DNA of 64,000 nt, taken from positions 16,132 through 80,131 of the forward strand of contig NZ_SSSN01000001.1 of NCBI RefSeq assembly GCF_004801905.1. The letters are read 5' to 3'. This document shows, piece by piece, positions 27,767 to 36,608 of the stretch. The DNA comes from Orlajensenia flava (GTDB taxonomy: Bacteria; Actinomycetota; Actinomycetes; Actinomycetales; Microbacteriaceae). Positions within the stretch are counted from its first letter, which is position 1, and the number at the start of each line of letters is the position of its first letter. Under the pieces are notes generated by a model, which saw nothing but the letters and a program-made list of their open reading frames with translations, searched no databases and had not been told where the DNA came from. The translations under genes and the position numbers were made by a program.

Positions 27767-28570
27767 TCAGGCCTTGCCGCGCAGGATCGCCTGCTTGACC
27801 TCGGCGATGGCCTTGGTCACCTGGATTCCGCGAGGGCAGGCATCCGTGCAGTTGAAGGTCGTGCGGCAGCGCCAGACGCCCTCCTTGTCATTCAGGATGT
27901 CGAGCCGCACCGCGGCGTTGTCGTCGCGGGAGTCGAAGATGAACCGGTGCGCGTTGACGATGGCGGCCGGGCCGAAGTACTGTCCGTCGGTCCAGAACAC
28001 GGGGCAGCTCGAGGTGCATGCCGCGCACAGGATGCACTTGGTGGTGTCGTCGAAGCGCTCGCGCTGGGCGGCGGACTGGATGCGCTCCTTGCCGGGCGTG
28101 GCGGGAGCGGAGTTCGCGACCAGGAAGGGCTGCACCTCGCGGTAGGAGGCGAAGAACGGCTCCATGTCCACGACGAGGTCCTTCTCGAGAGGCAGCCCCT
28201 TGATGGCCTCGACGTAGATGGGCTTCGAGATGTCGAGGTCCTTGATGAGCGTCTTGCAGGCGAGCCGATTGCGGCCGTTGATGCGCATGGCATCCGATCC
28301 GCACACGCCGTGGGCACAGGAGCGGCGGAATGTGAGCGACCCGTCCTGCTCCCACTTGATCTTGTGCAGGGCGTCGAGCACGCGATCGGTCGCGTACATC
28401 TCGACGTCGAAGTCCTGCCACTTCGGCTCGTCACCGGTGTCTGGGTCGAAGCGGCGGATGATGAAGGTCACCGTGAACGGACGCAGCGTCGGGTCATCGG
28501 ACATCGGTTCCGTGCTGGTGGTGTTCGCAGCGGCGGCGTCCGTGGTCGCCTCGAGAGTGGCCGTCGACAT
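27767..28570 (-). CDS. sdhB: Succinate dehydrogenase iron-sulfur subunit
   Basis: 267 residues. All three cluster sites are present: the 2Fe-2S cysteines around RRSCAHGVCGSDAM and NRLAC, then CILCAACTSSCPV and CRTTFNCTDACPRGI for the 4Fe-4S and 3Fe-4S clusters. It relays electrons from FAD in SdhA to quinone in the membrane. The N-terminus is about 30 residues longer than usual (Ala/Thr-rich). Last gene of sdhCDAB; 2 nt after sdhA. Confidence 0.97.
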   Translation of the reverse strand: MSTATLEATTDAAAANTTSTEPMSDDPTLRPFTVTFIIRRFDPDTGDEPKWQDFDVEMYATDRVLDALHKIKWEQDGSLTFRRSCAHGVCGSDAMRINGRNRLACKTLIKDLDISKPIYVEAIKGLPLEKDLVVDMEPFFASYREVQPFLVANSAPATPGKERIQSAAQRERFDDTTKCILCAACTSSCPVFWTDGQYFGPAAIVNAHRFIFDSRDDNAAVRLDILNDKEGVWRCRTTFNCTDACPRGIQVTKAIAEVKQAILRGKA

Positions 28571-28572
28571 GC

Positions 28573-30387
28573 CTAGTACTTCCTCTCCATCGGCTGGTAC
28601 CGGGTCATGACGACCGGCTTCCAGTCGAGCGTGATGTGGTCTGCGGCATCGGAGGAGTGCGGGTCGCCCGACAGGTAGGCCATGGTGTGCTTCATGTAGT
28701 TCTCGTCGTCGCGCTTGGGGAAATCGTCGCGCATGTGACCGCCGCGGCTCTCCTCGCGGTTGCGAGCGGAGAAGACCACCACTTCGGCGAGGTCGAGCAG
28801 GAAGCCGAGCTCGATCGCTTCGAGCAGATCGGTGTTGAACCGCTTGCCCTTGTCCTGGATGGCCACGTTGCGGTAGCGCTCGCGGAGGGAGTGGATGGTC
28901 TGGGTGACGTTCGCGAGCGACTCGTCGGTGCGGAAGACCTGGGCGTTCCGATCCATCTCGTCCTGCAGCTCCTTGCGCAGCACGGCGACGCGCTCGGTGC
29001 CGGTCGAGTCGCGTACGGAGTCGAGCAGGGCGCGCACGCCGGCGGCCGGATCCTCCGGGAGCGGGGTGAAGTCGACGTTCTGCACGTAGGCGACCGCGTT
29101 GTTGCCGGCGCGCTTGCCGAACACGTTGATGTCGAGAAGGGAGTTGGTGCCGAGGCGGTTCGATCCGTGCACCGAGACGCACGCGCACTCGCCCGCTGCG
29201 TAGAGGCCGGGCACGACGGTGTCGTTGTCGCGGAGCACCTCAGCGGAGACGTTGGTGGGGATGCCGCCCATCGCGTAGTGGGCGGTGGGCATGACGGGCA
29301 CCGGCTCGTAGACCGGGTCGACGCCGAGGTAGGTGCGCGCGAACTCGGTGATGTCGGGCAGCTTGGTCTCGAGCACCTCGGCGCCGAGGTGCGTACAGTC
29401 CAGCAGCACGTAGTCCTTATGCGGCCCGGCACCGCGGCCCTCGGCGACTTCCTGCACCATGCAGCGCGAGACGATGTCGCGCGGCGCGAGGTCCTTGATG
29501 GTGGGCGCGTAACGCTCCATGAACCGCTCGCCCGACGCGTTGCGGAGGATCGCTCCCTCGCCGCGTGCGCCCTCGGTGAGCAGGATGCCGAGGCCCGCCA
29601 GGCCGGTCGGGTGGAACTGGAAGAACTCCATGTCCTCCAGCGGCAGTCCCTTGCGCCAGATGATGCCGACACCGTCGCCGGTGAGCGTGTGCGCGTTCGA
29701 GGTGGTCTTGTAGATCTTGCCGAAGCCGCCCGTCGCGAAGATGATCGCCTTGGACTGGAAGACGTGCAGTTCGCCGGATGCCAGGTCGATCGCGACGACG
29801 CCCGACGGCTGGGGAACGCCGTCGACATCCGTCATCACGAGGTCGAGCACGTAGTACTCGTTGAAGAAGTTGATGCCGAGCTTGACGCAGTTCTGGAACA
29901 GGGTCTGAAGGATCATGTGGCCGGTGCGGTCGGCGGCGTAGCAGGCCCGGCGGACGGGCGCCTTGCCGTGGTCGCGGGTGTGACCTCCGAAGCGGCGCTG
30001 GTCGATCTTGCCCTCGGGGGTGCGGTTGAACGGAAGGCCCATGTTCTCGAGGTCGATGACCGCGTCGATGGCCTCCTTCGCGAGGATCTCCGCGGCATCC
30101 TGGTCGACGAGGTAGTCGCCGCCCTTGATGGTGTCGAAGGTGTGCCACTCCCAGCTGTCCTCCTCCACGTTCGCGAGTGCGGCGGCCATGCCGCCCTGCG
30201 CCGCTCCCGTGTGCGAACGGGTGGGGTAGAGCTTCGAGATGACCGCCGTCCTGGCGCCCGGCCCGGCCTCGATCGCAGCGCGCATCCCGGCACCGCCGGC
30301 GCCCACGATGACGATGTCGAACTGGTGGTAGTGCACGCCGTCGACGACGGTGGACTCGGATGAGGGATTCACGGTGTCCGTACTCAT
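28573..30387 (-). CDS. sdhA: Succinate dehydrogenase flavoprotein subunit
   Basis: 604 residues. The FAD-binding N-terminus is [17 protein letters not shown]; the covalent FAD histidine lies in [11 protein letters not shown]; the substrate site includes QFHPTGL and the catalytic Arg region near [19 protein letters not shown]. It oxidises succinate to fumarate on the inner face of the membrane. It sits 25 nt after sdhD and 2 nt before sdhB. Confidence 0.97.
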   Translation of the reverse strand: MSTDTVNPSSESTVVDGVHYHQFDIVIVGAGGAGMRAAIEAGPGARTAVISKLYPTRSHTGAAQGGMAAALANVEEDSWEWHTFDTIKGGDYLVDQDAAEILAKEAIDAVIDLENMGLPFNRTPEGKIDQRRFGGHTRDHGKAPVRRACYAADRTGHMILQTLFQNCVKLGINFFNEYYVLDLVMTDVDGVPQPSGVVAIDLASGELHVFQSKAIIFATGGFGKIYKTTSNAHTLTGDGVGIIWRKGLPLEDMEFFQFHPTGLAGLGILLTEGARGEGAILRNASGERFMERYAPTIKDLAPRDIVSRCMVQEVAEGRGAGPHKDYVLLDCTHLGAEVLETKLPDITEFARTYLGVDPVYEPVPVMPTAHYAMGGIPTNVSAEVLRDNDTVVPGLYAAGECACVSVHGSNRLGTNSLLDINVFGKRAGNNAVAYVQNVDFTPLPEDPAAGVRALLDSVRDSTGTERVAVLRKELQDEMDRNAQVFRTDESLANVTQTIHSLRERYRNVAIQDKGKRFNTDLLEAIELGFLLDLAEVVVFSARNREESRGGHMRDDFPKRDDENYMKHTMAYLSGDPHSSDAADHITLDWKPVVMTRYQPMERKY

Positions 30388-30412
30388 GGTCTTTCGGTTG
30401 CGGTGCTGGCGG

Positions 30413-30862
30413 TCAGGAGGCCGGGCAGAACGAAGGCAGCAGGTCGGCGGGCGATCCGGCGGGGCACGGGTCGAAAGTGAAGACCACGAGGGTGCCGAGG
30501 ATGATGAGGACGGCGACGGCCGCGAAGATGGCGCCCTTGAGGATGCGGCGGCTGGTGCGGTGAGTGGCGTAGTCGTTCACCAGCGTGCGCATGCCGTTGC
30601 CGCCGTGGATGAGGGCCAGCCAGAGCATGGCGACATCCCACCACTGCCAGAACGGCGTCGCGAGCTTTCCGCCGACGAACCCGAAGTCGATCTGGTCGAC
30701 GCCGTCTCCGGTGAGGAGGTTGACGAACAGGTGCCCGAAGATGAGCACGAGCAGCAGCACGCCGGAGACGCGCATGTAGATCCAGCCCCACTTCTCCCAG
30801 TTCACGCCCTTGCGTGCTGGGCGGGCGGGGGAGCGCGGCGCTTCGATAACAGGTGCGGTCAT
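30413..30862 (-). CDS. sdhD: Succinate dehydrogenase membrane anchor subunit
   Basis: 149 residues with three hydrophobic segments ([18 protein letters not shown]; the segment around [18 protein letters not shown]; and [15 protein letters not shown]). The histidine in IFGHLFV is a candidate heme b ligand. Position between sdhC and sdhA and the actinobacterial [13 protein letters not shown] block support the call. It anchors the catalytic subunits and contributes to the quinone site. Confidence 0.9.
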   Translation of the reverse strand: MTAPVIEAPRSPARPARKGVNWEKWGWIYMRVSGVLLLVLIFGHLFVNLLTGDGVDQIDFGFVGGKLATPFWQWWDVAMLWLALIHGGNGMRTLVNDYATHRTSRRILKGAIFAAVAVLIILGTLVVFTFDPCPAGSPADLLPSFCPAS

Positions 30863-30877
30863 GGCGATTCCCCTTTC

Positions 30878-31297
30878 CTAGTGGCCGAAGACGTTCATGA
30901 GGTGGCGGGGGGCGAAGCCGAGCATCGTGATCACCCAGAGCCCGATGACGATCCAGAACATGAGCTTCTGGTACTTCACGCCATTCGACCAGAAGTCGAT
31001 GAGGATGATGCGGATGCCGTTGAACGCGTGGTAGACGATCGCCGCGACCAGCGCGGTCTCGCCGAGACCCATGATGGGTGTCTGGTACGTGCCGATCACG
31101 GCGTTGTACGCCTCGGGGCTCACTCGCACCAGTGCGGTGTCGAGCACGTGCACCAAGAGGAAGAAGAAGATGGCGACGCCGGTCACGCGGTGCAGCACCC
31201 ACGACCACATGCCCTCGCGACCGCGATAGAGGGTGCCTCCCGGACGAGACGAGCGCTTGGTTTCTGTTGTCAGGGTCCCTGCCGTCTGCTGAGACAT
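30878..31297 (-). CDS. sdhC: Succinate dehydrogenase cytochrome b-556 subunit
   Basis: 139 residues with three membrane helices. The signature LHRVTGVAIFFFLLVHVLDT carries the heme-side histidines, and AIVYHAFNGIRIILIDF is the second conserved helix. ATG 31297 has GGGAGGG about 7 nt upstream. It opens the sdhCDAB operon; the 174-bp gap to the divergent manC contains a possible minus-strand -10 (TACACT near 31370) but no clear -35. Confidence 0.95.
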   Translation of the reverse strand: MSQQTAGTLTTETKRSSRPGGTLYRGREGMWSWVLHRVTGVAIFFFLLVHVLDTALVRVSPEAYNAVIGTYQTPIMGLGETALVAAIVYHAFNGIRIILIDFWSNGVKYQKLMFWIVIGLWVITMLGFAPRHLMNVFGH

Positions 31298-31458
31298 GAC
31301 CAACCCTCCCTGGCTGTGTGGAGCGGCCTCGACACGAAAGGAGGCCCGAGACGCTCGACGAGCGCCCAACCAGTGTATTCCCCGGGGCTCGCGCGATTCC
31401 CCTAAGGCAGCCCTAACTATCTCGATGTCGAGAGAGTTGGCCCCCCGAAGACGGGCGA

Positions 31459-31464
31459 TAGTCT
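31459..31464 (+). promoter_or_regulatory. manC -10 box (leaderless)
   Basis: TAGTCT ends 7 nt before ATG 31472; no Shine-Dalgarno lies between. Confidence 0.5.
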
Positions 31465-31471
31465 GGGCGTC

Positions 31472-32590
31472 ATGCACGACGCTCCCCTCGACCGCTTCTA
31501 CAGCGTGATCCCCGCCGGCGGCATCGGCTCCCGGCTCTGGCCGCTGTCCCGCGCGGATGCCCCCAAGTTCCTCCACGACCTGACCGGATCGGGCCACACG
31601 CTCCTCCGCGACACCTGGAATCGCCTCGTGCCGCTCGCCGGCGACCAGCGCGTGATGGTGGTGACGGGTCGTGCCCACCGAGCGGCCGTCGAGGCTCAAC
31701 TGCCGGAGCTTGCCGATGCCAACGTCGTCCTCGAGAGCGAGCCGCGCGACTCGTCAGCGGCCATCGGCCTGGCCGCCGCCATCCTCGAGCGCCGCGAACC
31801 GGGCGTCATCATCGGCTCCTTCGCCGCCGATCACGTCATCTCCGGCAGCGAGCTGTTCCGCGCGGCGGTCGTGGAGGCCATCGCCGCGGCCGACGCCGGG
31901 TTCATCGCCACGATCGGCATCACTCCGACCGAGCCCGCGGTCGGGTTCGGGTACATCCATACTGGCGACGAGCTGGGTGTGACGGATGCACCAAGCGCGC
32001 TGGCGGTGCGTTCCTTCGTGGAGAAGCCCGACCTGGAGACCGCCCGCGACTACGTCGAGAGCGGCACCTACCTCTGGAACGCCGGCATGTTCATCGCCCG
32101 GGCCGATCGGCTGCTCGAGGAACTCGCCAGCACCCAACCCGAGCTGCACGCGGGCCTCCTTGAGCTCGCCGAGGCGTGGGACGACCCAGCACTCCGCGGG
32201 CCGGCCGTCGATCGCATCTGGCCGACGTTGACCAAGATCGCCATCGACTACTCGGTGGCCGAGCCCGCGGCGGCACGGGGCCGGCTCGCCGTCATCCCGG
32301 GTCGATTCGTCTGGGACGACGTCGGAGACTTCGCCTCCCTCGCCAAGCTGAACTCGGCGGGCCGCGCCAGCGACCTCGCCATCCTCGGCGAGAACGCCCG
32401 CGTGCTCTCCGACGCCTCGAGCGGAATCGTGGTGAGCCGGTCGAACCGGGTCATCAGCCTCATCGGCGTGCAGGACATCGTGGTCGTCGACACGCCCGAT
32501 GCCCTCCTCGTCACCACCAGTGCCCATGCCCAACGCGTCAAGGCCGTCGTCGACGCTCTCCGACTCGGAGGTTCCAGTGATGTCCTCTAA
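31472..32590 (+). CDS. manC: Mannose-1-phosphate guanylyltransferase
   Basis: 372 residues. The nucleotidyltransferase signature is VIPAGGIGSRLWPLSR, followed by KFLHDL; FVEKPDLETARDY and WNAGMFIARAD are family blocks. It makes GDP-mannose from mannose 1-phosphate and GTP for cell-envelope glycans. It lacks the C-terminal isomerase of bifunctional forms, as usual in actinobacteria. The last 11 bp overlap the start of the first BMP lipoprotein gene, an unexpected coupling of sugar-nucleotide and nucleoside-uptake genes. Confidence 0.93.
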   Translation: MHDAPLDRFYSVIPAGGIGSRLWPLSRADAPKFLHDLTGSGHTLLRDTWNRLVPLAGDQRVMVVTGRAHRAAVEAQLPELADANVVLESEPRDSSAAIGLAAAILERREPGVIIGSFAADHVISGSELFRAAVVEAIAAADAGFIATIGITPTEPAVGFGYIHTGDELGVTDAPSALAVRSFVEKPDLETARDYVESGTYLWNAGMFIARADRLLEELASTQPELHAGLLELAEAWDDPALRGPAVDRIWPTLTKIAIDYSVAEPAAARGRLAVIPGRFVWDDVGDFASLAKLNSAGRASDLAILGENARVLSDASSGIVVSRSNRVISLIGVQDIVVVDTPDALLVTTSAHAQRVKAVVDALRLGGSSDVL

Positions 32591-33656
32591 CCGCATCCGT
32601 CGTACCGCACTCGCGGTCGTGACGGCCGCCGCCGTCGCCGTCATCGCCGCAGGCTGCGCATCCGCTCCCGAGGCATCGGGCACGTCGGGAGCCGCTGGCG
32701 GGTACTGCGCCCGCATGGTCACCAACTCCGGCGGTCTCAACGACCGTTCGTTCAACGAGTCGAGCTGGGCCGGCATGCAGCAGGCCGCCAAGGCCGACGG
32801 CATCAAGGTGCGCGCGCTGGTCTCGACGGGCGAGACCGACCTCGCGCCCAACGTCAAGCAGGCTGCGGAGTCCGGATGCGGCTTCGTGCTGACCGTCGGC
32901 TACGAGCTGGCCGATGCGACGGCGGCTCAGGCGAAAGCCAACCCCGACGTCCACTTCGCGATCGTCGACGAGGTGGTCGAGGCCGGAAACGTCAAGCCGA
33001 TCATCTTCGACACCGCCCAGGCGTCCTACCTCGCCGGCTATCTCGCGGCCGGCGTCAGCAAGACCGGGGTCGTCGCGACCTACGGCGGCGGCAACCAGCC
33101 CCCGGTCACGCTGTTCATGGACGGGTTCGTCGACGGCGTCGCCAAGTACAACGAGGTCCACGGCACCGCCGTGAAGGCCCTGGGCTGGGACGTCGCCAAG
33201 CAGGACGGCAGCTTCACCGGCGACTTCGAGGACATCTCGAAGGGGCAGACGCTGACCGAGAGCCTGATCGACCAGGGTGCCGATGTGATCCTCCCCGTCG
33301 CGGGACAGGTCGGGGAGGGCACCGCGGCGGCCGCGCTCGAGCACCCGGGCGTCTCGGTGGTATGGGTCGACAACGACGGCTACGACTCGCTGCCCGCGAA
33401 GTACCACCCCGTGCTGCTGACGAGCGTCCTGAAGAACACGACTGATGCGGTGGCCGGCATCATCGGCTCGGACGTCAAGGGAAAGTTCGACTCCTCTCCG
33501 TTCATCGGAACCCTCGAGAACGGCGGTGTCGCCCTGGCTCCGTTCCACGATCTCGCCTCATCCGTGCCGGCCGCCCTCTCGACGGAGATCGACGGTCTTA
33601 AGGCCGACATCATCAGTGGAAAGCTCGTGGTGAGTTCGCCGAGCACACCCAAGTAA
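32580..33656 (+). CDS. BMP-family nucleoside-binding lipoprotein 1
   Basis: 358 residues. A lipoprotein signal ends in VIAAGC with lipidation at Cys26; a short Ala/Ser/Gly linker follows. The BMP (PnrA/Med) fold is seen in MVTNSGGLNDRSFNESSW near residue 42, then FVLTVGYELAD, AYL-like repeat region YLAGYLAAGVSKTG and VTLFMDGFVDG. It should bind nucleosides outside the membrane and hand them to the ABC permeases encoded downstream. ATG 32580 overlaps manC by 11 bp. It is a paralogue of the next gene. Confidence 0.92.
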   Translation: MSSNRIRRTALAVVTAAAVAVIAAGCASAPEASGTSGAAGGYCARMVTNSGGLNDRSFNESSWAGMQQAAKADGIKVRALVSTGETDLAPNVKQAAESGCGFVLTVGYELADATAAQAKANPDVHFAIVDEVVEAGNVKPIIFDTAQASYLAGYLAAGVSKTGVVATYGGGNQPPVTLFMDGFVDGVAKYNEVHGTAVKALGWDVAKQDGSFTGDFEDISKGQTLTESLIDQGADVILPVAGQVGEGTAAAALEHPGVSVVWVDNDGYDSLPAKYHPVLLTSVLKNTTDAVAGIIGSDVKGKFDSSPFIGTLENGGVALAPFHDLASSVPAALSTEIDGLKADIISGKLVVSSPSTPK

Positions 33657-33712
33657 CAGCCCGGAAACACGCGGATCGTCGCAGATTCATAACCATTTCG
33701 CTGGCGCGCCAG

Positions 33713-33740
33713 TTTGCTCTTAAGAGCAGAGAAATATTAG
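33713..33740 (+). promoter_or_regulatory. Candidate promoter with 14-bp palindrome before second BMP gene
   Basis: The perfect palindrome TGCTCTTAAGAGCA (33715-33728) overlaps a weak -35 (TTTGCT, 33713-33718); TATTAG (33735-33740) is a possible -10 at 16-nt spacing. The 144-bp gap is noticeably AT-richer than its surroundings. A regulator-binding site for the nucleoside transporter is likely; the regulator is not in the window in any obvious form. Confidence 0.5.
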
Positions 33741-33800
33741 GTAACGTGATCTGCATTCCCGGCCCATCCATCCCTGTGGGCCAGCACCCTGGAGGTCACT

Positions 33801-34892
33801 TTGACGATCACAATCCGTAAGGCCGCCGTCGGCGGGCTTGCCGCGCTCAGCGTCGCGGCACTGCTCTCCGCTTGCGCGTCCGCCCCTGAGACCGGCAGCT
33901 CGTCGGGCGCCGCGAAGTCGGACTTCATCCCCTGCATGGTCTCCGACTCGGGCGGTTTCGACGACAAGTCGTTCAACCAGCTCGGCTACGAGGGCATCCA
34001 GAAGGCGGCCAAGGAGCTCGGCGTCAAGGCCATCACGGTCGAGTCCAGCGCGGAGACCGACTACGCCCCCAACCTCAAGAGCCTCGTCGACCAGGGCTGC
34101 AACCTGATCGTCACCGTCGGCTTCAACCTCTCGGCAGCCACGGTCGAGTCGGCCAAGGCCAACCCCGACATCGACTACGCGATCATCGACGACGCAGCTG
34201 ACAACGACTTCGACGGCAAGGTCGACGCACCCAACATCAAGCCGATCCTCTCGAACACCGCCCAGGCGGCGTTCCTGGCCGGCTACGCGGCGGCCGACTA
34301 CTCGAAGACCGGCGTCGTCGGCACCTTCGGCGGCATGAACATCCCGCCGGTGTCGATCTTCATGGACGGCTTCAAGCAGGGCGTCGACTACCACAACACC
34401 GAGCTCGGCACGTCGGTCAAGACCCTCGGCTGGGACGGCAAGGACGGCGTGTTCACCGGTGGTTTCGCTGCCGGCACCGATGCCCAGAACGCGGCGCAGG
34501 GCCTCATCGACCAGAACGTCGACGTGCTCCTGCCCGTCGGTGGACCGATCTACCAGAGCGCTGCAGCGGCCATCAAGTCCGCCGGCCGCGACATCGCGCT
34601 GATCGGCGTCGACGCCGACGTGTACGAGACGGACCCGTCGGTCGCCGACCTGCTCCTCACCTCCATCCGCAAGGCGATCGACGTCGGCGTCTACGACACC
34701 GTCGTCGCGTCGGGCAAGGGCAACTTCGACCCGAGCCCCTTCATCGGAACGCTCGACAACAACGGTGTCGGCCTCGCGCCGTTCCACGACTTCGAGAGCA
34801 AGGTGAAGTCGGACCTGCAGAGCCGGATCGACAAGCTGAAGGCGTCGATCATCGACGGCTCGGTCAAGGTCACGTCCTACCTCGACCAGTAA
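33801..34892 (+). CDS. BMP-family nucleoside-binding lipoprotein 2
   Basis: 363 residues from a TTG start, chosen because GGAGG lies just upstream and the signal peptide then reads MTITIRKAAVGGLAALSVAA. The lipobox is LLSAC with lipidation at Cys25. BMP blocks: VSDSGGFDDKSFNQLGYEG, LIVTVGFNLS, FLAGYAAADYSKTG, VSIFMDGFKQG. It should be the main substrate-binding protein of the ABC importer at 35070-39249. Compared with lipoprotein 1 it is more Lys/Asp-rich. A strong hairpin follows it. Confidence 0.93.
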   Translation: MTITIRKAAVGGLAALSVAALLSACASAPETGSSSGAAKSDFIPCMVSDSGGFDDKSFNQLGYEGIQKAAKELGVKAITVESSAETDYAPNLKSLVDQGCNLIVTVGFNLSAATVESAKANPDIDYAIIDDAADNDFDGKVDAPNIKPILSNTAQAAFLAGYAAADYSKTGVVGTFGGMNIPPVSIFMDGFKQGVDYHNTELGTSVKTLGWDGKDGVFTGGFAAGTDAQNAAQGLIDQNVDVLLPVGGPIYQSAAAAIKSAGRDIALIGVDADVYETDPSVADLLLTSIRKAIDVGVYDTVVASGKGNFDPSPFIGTLDNNGVGLAPFHDFESKVKSDLQSRIDKLKASIIDGSVKVTSYLDQ

Positions 34893-34901
34893 CGAGAACG
34901 T

Positions 34902-34938
34902 GAAAGGGGGAGGTCGGCTTCGGCTGGCCTCCCCTTTC
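34902..34938 (+). terminator. Hairpin after second BMP lipoprotein gene
   Basis: GAAAGGGGGAGG (34902-34913) pairs with CCTCCCCTTTC (34928-34938) with one bulged G and a 14-nt loop. It follows the stop codon by 10 nt and precedes a separate promoter for the ABC genes, so it would end or attenuate the lipoprotein transcript, which must be made in excess over the transporter. Confidence 0.65.
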
Positions 34939-35056
34939 CGCATCCGCACGGATGGCATCCGCCCGCGCGGCTGCGCAGAATCTTCAACATCTGAGCACTA
35001 CCATCGCACCTTCGCCCACTCTTGCGCGGACGAGGGCGCGGATTCGCAACGCTAAC

Positions 35057-35062
35057 TAGGAT
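35057..35062 (+). promoter_or_regulatory. -10 box of nucleoside ABC operon (leaderless)
   Basis: TAGGAT ends 7 nt before ATG 35070. A GGGAG lies too close to the ATG to act as a ribosome site, so a leaderless start is favoured. Confidence 0.5.
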
Positions 35063-35069
35063 CGGGAGC

Positions 35070-36608
35070 ATGAAGCTCGAACTCCGCGGCATCACGAAGA
35101 GATTCGGCTCGCTGGTGGCCAACGACCACATCGACCTGACGGTCGAGCCCGGGGAGATCCACTGTCTCCTGGGCGAGAACGGGGCCGGCAAGTCGACGCT
35201 CATGAACGTGCTCTACGGTCTCTACCAGGCCGATGAGGGCGAGATCCTGCTCGACGCCGCCGTCCAGCACTTCGCGGGCCCGGGCGACGCGATGTCGGCC
35301 GGCATCGGCATGGTGCACCAGCACTTCATGCTCATCCCCGTCTTCACCGTCGCCGAGAACGTCATGCTCGGTCACGAGTCCACCAAGGCCGGGGGCCTGC
35401 TGGATGTCGCTGCCGCCCGGGCTCGCGTCAAGGAGATCTCCGATCGGTTCGGCTTCGACGTCGATCCCGACGCGCTGATCGAGGACCTCCCCGTCGGCGT
35501 GCAGCAGCGGGTCGAGATCATCAAGGCGCTCTCGCAGGAGGCGCAGGTGCTGGTCTTCGACGAGCCGACCGCCGTGCTGACCCCGCAGGAGACCGACGAG
35601 CTGATGGGCATCATGCGCCAGCTCCGCGACACGGGCAAGGCGATCGTCTTCATCACGCACAAGTTGCGCGAGGTGCGCGAGGTCGCCGACCGCATCACCG
35701 TCATGCGTCTGGGAAAGGTCGTTGGTGAAGCCCAGCCGACCGCGAGCAACGCCGAGCTCGCCTCTCTGATGGTCGGCCGGGCGGTCGAGTTGACCGTGCA
35801 CAAGGAAGCACCGACGCTGCACGACGAGGCCCTCGTGGTGACCGGCCTGACCGTGGTCGACGCGATCGGCCAGCTCGTCGTCAACGACGTGAGCTTCTCC
35901 GTGCGCGGCGGCGAGATCCTCGCGATCGCGGGCGTGCAGGGCAACGGTCAGACCGAGCTCACGGAGGCCATCCTCGGCATGCAACCCCGCGTCGAGGGCT
36001 CCATCGTGCTGGACGGCAAGGAGCTGGCCGGGCGCAGCATCCGTCGCATCCTCGATGACGGTGTCGGTTTCATCCCCGAAGACCGCAACGAGGACGGCCT
36101 GGTGGGCGAGTTCACCATCGCCGAGAACCTCATGCTCGACCGGTCGACCACGAAGCCCTTCGTCAAGGGCGCCAACCTGCAGTTGCGCTACCTCGCCGAT
36201 TTCGCGCGCGAGAAGGTGAAGGAGTTCGACGTGCGCACGCCGTCGATCGAGACTAAGGTCGGCCGGCTCTCGGGTGGCAACCAGCAGAAGGTCGTCCTGG
36301 CCCGCGAGCTCAGCCGCGACCTGCGTCTGTTCGTCGCCGCGCAGCCGACCCGCGGCGTCGACGTCGGATCGATCGAGTTCATCCACAAGCGCATCGTCGC
36401 GACGCGCGACGCCGGCATTCCGGTCGTGGTCGTCTCAACCGAGCTCGACGAGGTCGAGGCGCTCGCCGACCGCATCCTCGTCATGTATCGCGGCAAGATC
36501 GTCGGCATCGTGCCCGGCGGGACACCGCGCGACGTGCTGGGGTTGATGATGGCCGGCGAGGCACCGCCCGCCGAGGACGCCGTCGCCACGGAAGGAGTCG
36601 TCGCGTGA
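35070..36608 (+). CDS. Nucleoside ABC importer ATP-binding protein (double ATPase)
   Basis: 512 residues, two ATPase halves. The first has GENGAGKST, LPVGVQQRVEI and LVFDEPTAVLTP; the second has GVQGNGQTELTEAI in place of a canonical Walker A, then LSGGNQQKVVLARE and AAQPTRGVDVG. This asymmetry is normal for RbsA/MglA/YufO-type importers. It powers the two permeases that follow (GTG overlap with the next gene). Partnered with BMP lipoproteins it should take up nucleosides. Confidence 0.94.
   Translation: MKLELRGITKRFGSLVANDHIDLTVEPGEIHCLLGENGAGKSTLMNVLYGLYQADEGEILLDAAVQHFAGPGDAMSAGIGMVHQHFMLIPVFTVAENVMLGHESTKAGGLLDVAAARARVKEISDRFGFDVDPDALIEDLPVGVQQRVEIIKALSQEAQVLVFDEPTAVLTPQETDELMGIMRQLRDTGKAIVFITHKLREVREVADRITVMRLGKVVGEAQPTASNAELASLMVGRAVELTVHKEAPTLHDEALVVTGLTVVDAIGQLVVNDVSFSVRGGEILAIAGVQGNGQTELTEAILGMQPRVEGSIVLDGKELAGRSIRRILDDGVGFIPEDRNEDGLVGEFTIAENLMLDRSTTKPFVKGANLQLRYLADFAREKVKEFDVRTPSIETKVGRLSGGNQQKVVLARELSRDLRLFVAAQPTRGVDVGSIEFIHKRIVATRDAGIPVVVVSTELDEVEALADRILVMYRGKIVGIVPGGTPRDVLGLMMAGEAPPAEDAVATEGVVA

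Noticed and set aside
28636-30363. Long plus-strand open frame across sdhA
   Set aside because: A shadow of the high-GC sdhA gene; composition is Arg/Val/Glu/Asp-skewed and no domain is recognisable.
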